Assembly (NCBI GenBank): GCA_022446905.1 | Contig: JAKVBT010000007.1 | Location: forward strand, 16,207 to 69,669 | Origin: Phycisphaerales bacterium | GTDB lineage: Bacteria; Planctomycetota; Phycisphaerae; Phycisphaerales; SM1A02 | Direction: 5' to 3' | Length of the DNA stretch: 53,463 nt | Notes under the pieces: generated by a model | The model's database searches: none | Told to the model about the DNA's origin: nothing | What the model saw: the letters and a program-made list of their open reading frames with translations, nothing else | Position numbers and translations under genes: made by a program | Shown here: piece by piece, positions 52,322-53,463 of the stretch | Layout: each line of letters opens with the position of its first letter | Position numbering within the stretch: the first letter of the stretch is position 1

Positions 52322-52997
52322 GTTGCTCCTCCAAGCACATGATGTACACAAGACCTACCGACTTGGACGAGTCGATGTACCAGTGCTGCGGGGCTGTGAT
52401 GTGAATGTTCACGCTGGTGAATTCCTTGCCATTCGGGGTTCAAGTGGCTCGGGAAAGAGTACGCTGCTGCATCTTCTTGGCGGACTTGATCGCCCGGATA
52501 TCGATGGTGGCGATATCAGTCATGCAGGACGTTTGTTGTCATCTCTAAGTAATCGAGCGCTGGATTGGTACCGAGCAAGGACCGTTGGTTTCGTCTTCCA
52601 GTTCTATCACCTGCTACCTGAGTTGACTGTGCTTGAGAATGCCATGCTTCCAGGACTGGTCCCAGGGGGAGTCGGAGCTGCCGCTGCACGTACACGAGCC
52701 ACCGAACTGCTTGGTCGTTTTGGTCTCGACCATCGACTGGATCACCGACCACGCGAACTCTCTGGCGGTGAGCGTCAACGCACAGCCATTGCCCGTGCGC
52801 TGGTCAATGATCCACCGATTCTGCTTGCTGATGAACCTACGGGCAACCTAGACGAGCACACCGGGGCTGAAATCCTGCGACTACTGCATGAGACCCATCA
52901 GCAGGGCTTGACCATGGTGCTGGTGACCCATGATGCATCGATTGCTGATCAGGCGGATCGGGCCTTGAATCTGGTCGATGGCCGGTTGACAGATTGA
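52314..52997 (+). CDS. lolD: ABC transporter ATPase, LolD type
   Basis: The ATPase partner of the preceding permease. The 227-aa protein has Walker A GSSGSGKS (42-49), Q-loop FVFQFYHLLPELTV, signature LSGGERQRTAIARAL, Walker B ILLADEPTGNLD and the H-loop VLVTHD. This is the MacB/LolD/FtsE subgroup by its sequence around the Walker B site. Its ATG lies eight bases inside the permease gene. A terminator starts at its stop codon. Confidence 0.92.
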   Translation: MSELLLQAHDVHKTYRLGRVDVPVLRGCDVNVHAGEFLAIRGSSGSGKSTLLHLLGGLDRPDIDGGDISHAGRLLSSLSNRALDWYRARTVGFVFQFYHLLPELTVLENAMLPGLVPGGVGAAAARTRATELLGRFGLDHRLDHRPRELSGGERQRTAIARALVNDPPILLADEPTGNLDEHTGAEILRLLHETHQQGLTMVLVTHDASIADQADRALNLVDGRLTD

Positions 52998-53015
52998 CAG
53001 GCAAAGCCTGTTTTT
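52997..53015 (+). terminator. Terminator after the Lol operon
   Basis: ACAGGC and GCCTGT pair with a loop of three A, followed by TTTT. Confidence 0.8.
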
Positions 53016-53230
53016 CAGCCACCAGCGGCAGGTTCAACACCCCTATGCCCGCCAGGGCGGAACTTGCAATACCCCAATGTGAGCATCAGGGCCGACTTAG
53101 GGACCCTGGAGTGGGCACCTGCCACAAACCATGCGCGGTTCTTCCGAATAGAATGGAATGCCCCTTGCAGCGTGTCGATAGCCATTCAAGACACCCCGCA
53201 TAACGAGTTTCAGAGATCCGGAGTATCCCG

Positions 53231-53463
53231 ATGTTCGAACGTCTCACAGATCGAGCCCGAAAGGTCATGGCCCTGGCCAACCAAGAGGCCCAACGGTTCA
53301 ACCATGAGTACATCGGCACAGAGCACATCCTGCTCGGCCTGGTGAAGGAAGGTTCAGGCGTCGGCGCCAATGTGCTTAAGGCGCTGGACATTGATTTGCG
53401 CAAAGTTCGATTGGAAGTCGAGAAACTCGTCAAGAGCGGTCCTGAAATGGTCACGATGGGCAA
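53231..53463 (+). CDS. clpC: ATP-dependent Clp protease ATPase subunit ClpC, N-terminal part (cut by window edge)
   Basis: The first 77 codons of a Clp/Hsp100 unfoldase. The start MFERLTDRARKVMALANQEA, with HEYIGTEHILLGLVKEG, is the ClpC-type N-terminal repeat domain that receives adaptors and substrates. The rest, with two AAA+ modules, is beyond the window. ATG 53231 has GGAG eight bases upstream. The 215 bp between the Lol terminator and this gene hold only a short inverted repeat (GCCC/GGGC near 53050) and no clear heat-shock operator. Confidence 0.93.
   Translation, partial: MFERLTDRARKVMALANQEAQRFNHEYIGTEHILLGLVKEGSGVGANVLKALDIDLRKVRLEVEKLVKSGPEMVTMG

Overview
The window is bacterial chromosome, roughly 55% GC by eye and gene-dense, with no mobile element, prophage or CRISPR array that I can see. 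The gene content points to a diderm of the Planctomycetota, most likely the Phycisphaerae (inference). The reasons are: a secreted subtilase ending in a dockerin-like repeat pair, a DUF1080 lipoprotein, a complete archaeal-type topoisomerase VI beside an ordinary gyrase gene, histone-H1-like lysine-rich tails on several proteins, and a hopanoid radical SAM enzyme (HpnH). LpxI, a Lol-type ABC transporter, ExbD/TonB-like proteins and a DsbD indicate an outer membrane with lipid A and a redox-active periplasm.

Layout. 1-5.1 kb: the start of ndk (minus), then the topoisomerase VI pair top6B-top6A, an ANTAR response regulator, and a converging NtrB-like histidine kinase. 5.1-12.8 kb: pnp and rpsO, an aminotransferase, prfB with its programmed +1 frameshift, a PLP-dependent dehydratase, a methyltransferase, and rplT-rpmI. 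12.8-17.2 kb: an ECF sigma factor with a chimeric membrane anti-sigma candidate, divergent from hpnH and an M50 site-2 protease, then a secreted DUF1579 protein. 17.2-18.9 kb: rpsP-trmD-rplS with an extended -10 promoter, a structured leader and a strong terminator. 19-25.3 kb: a SNF2 helicase with a partner whose SWIM zinc finger has lost its ligands, tRNA-Lys(UUU), a 68-aa ORF, a Xer recombinase and tRNA-Val(UAC).

25.3-30 kb: the subtilase behind a terminator-containing leader, a glycosyltransferase/SDR pair, a DUF1080 lipoprotein and a structured 383-bp intergenic region. 30.1-38.3 kb: one long minus-strand operon, nusA-infB-rbfA-(HhH-GPD fold with H1-like tail)-(TPR)-yebC-acyP, tightly coupled by GTGA/ATGA overlaps. 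38.3-53.5 kb: dsbD, a LOG-family gene, lpxI, a TlyA-like methyltransferase lacking S4, gyrA, a STAS/ExbD/TonB-like trio, surE, a second glycosyltransferase, a stand-alone NAD(P)HX epimerase, a Lol permease/ATPase pair, and the start of clpC.

How the genes fit together: most are housekeeping genes for translation, RNA decay, transcription antitermination, DNA topology and envelope assembly. The less ordinary items are the chromatin-flavoured proteins (topo VI with Lys-rich tails meeting at the gene junction, and an endonuclease III-like fold fused to an H1-like tail inside the nusA-infB operon), the sigma/anti-sigma-pseudopilin pair, the ExbB-less ExbD-TonB group behind a STAS protein, and the attenuator-like leader of the subtilase. 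Several usual operon partners are absent from their expected places: infC before rpmI, rimM between rpsP and trmD, rimP before nusA, and truB after rbfA.
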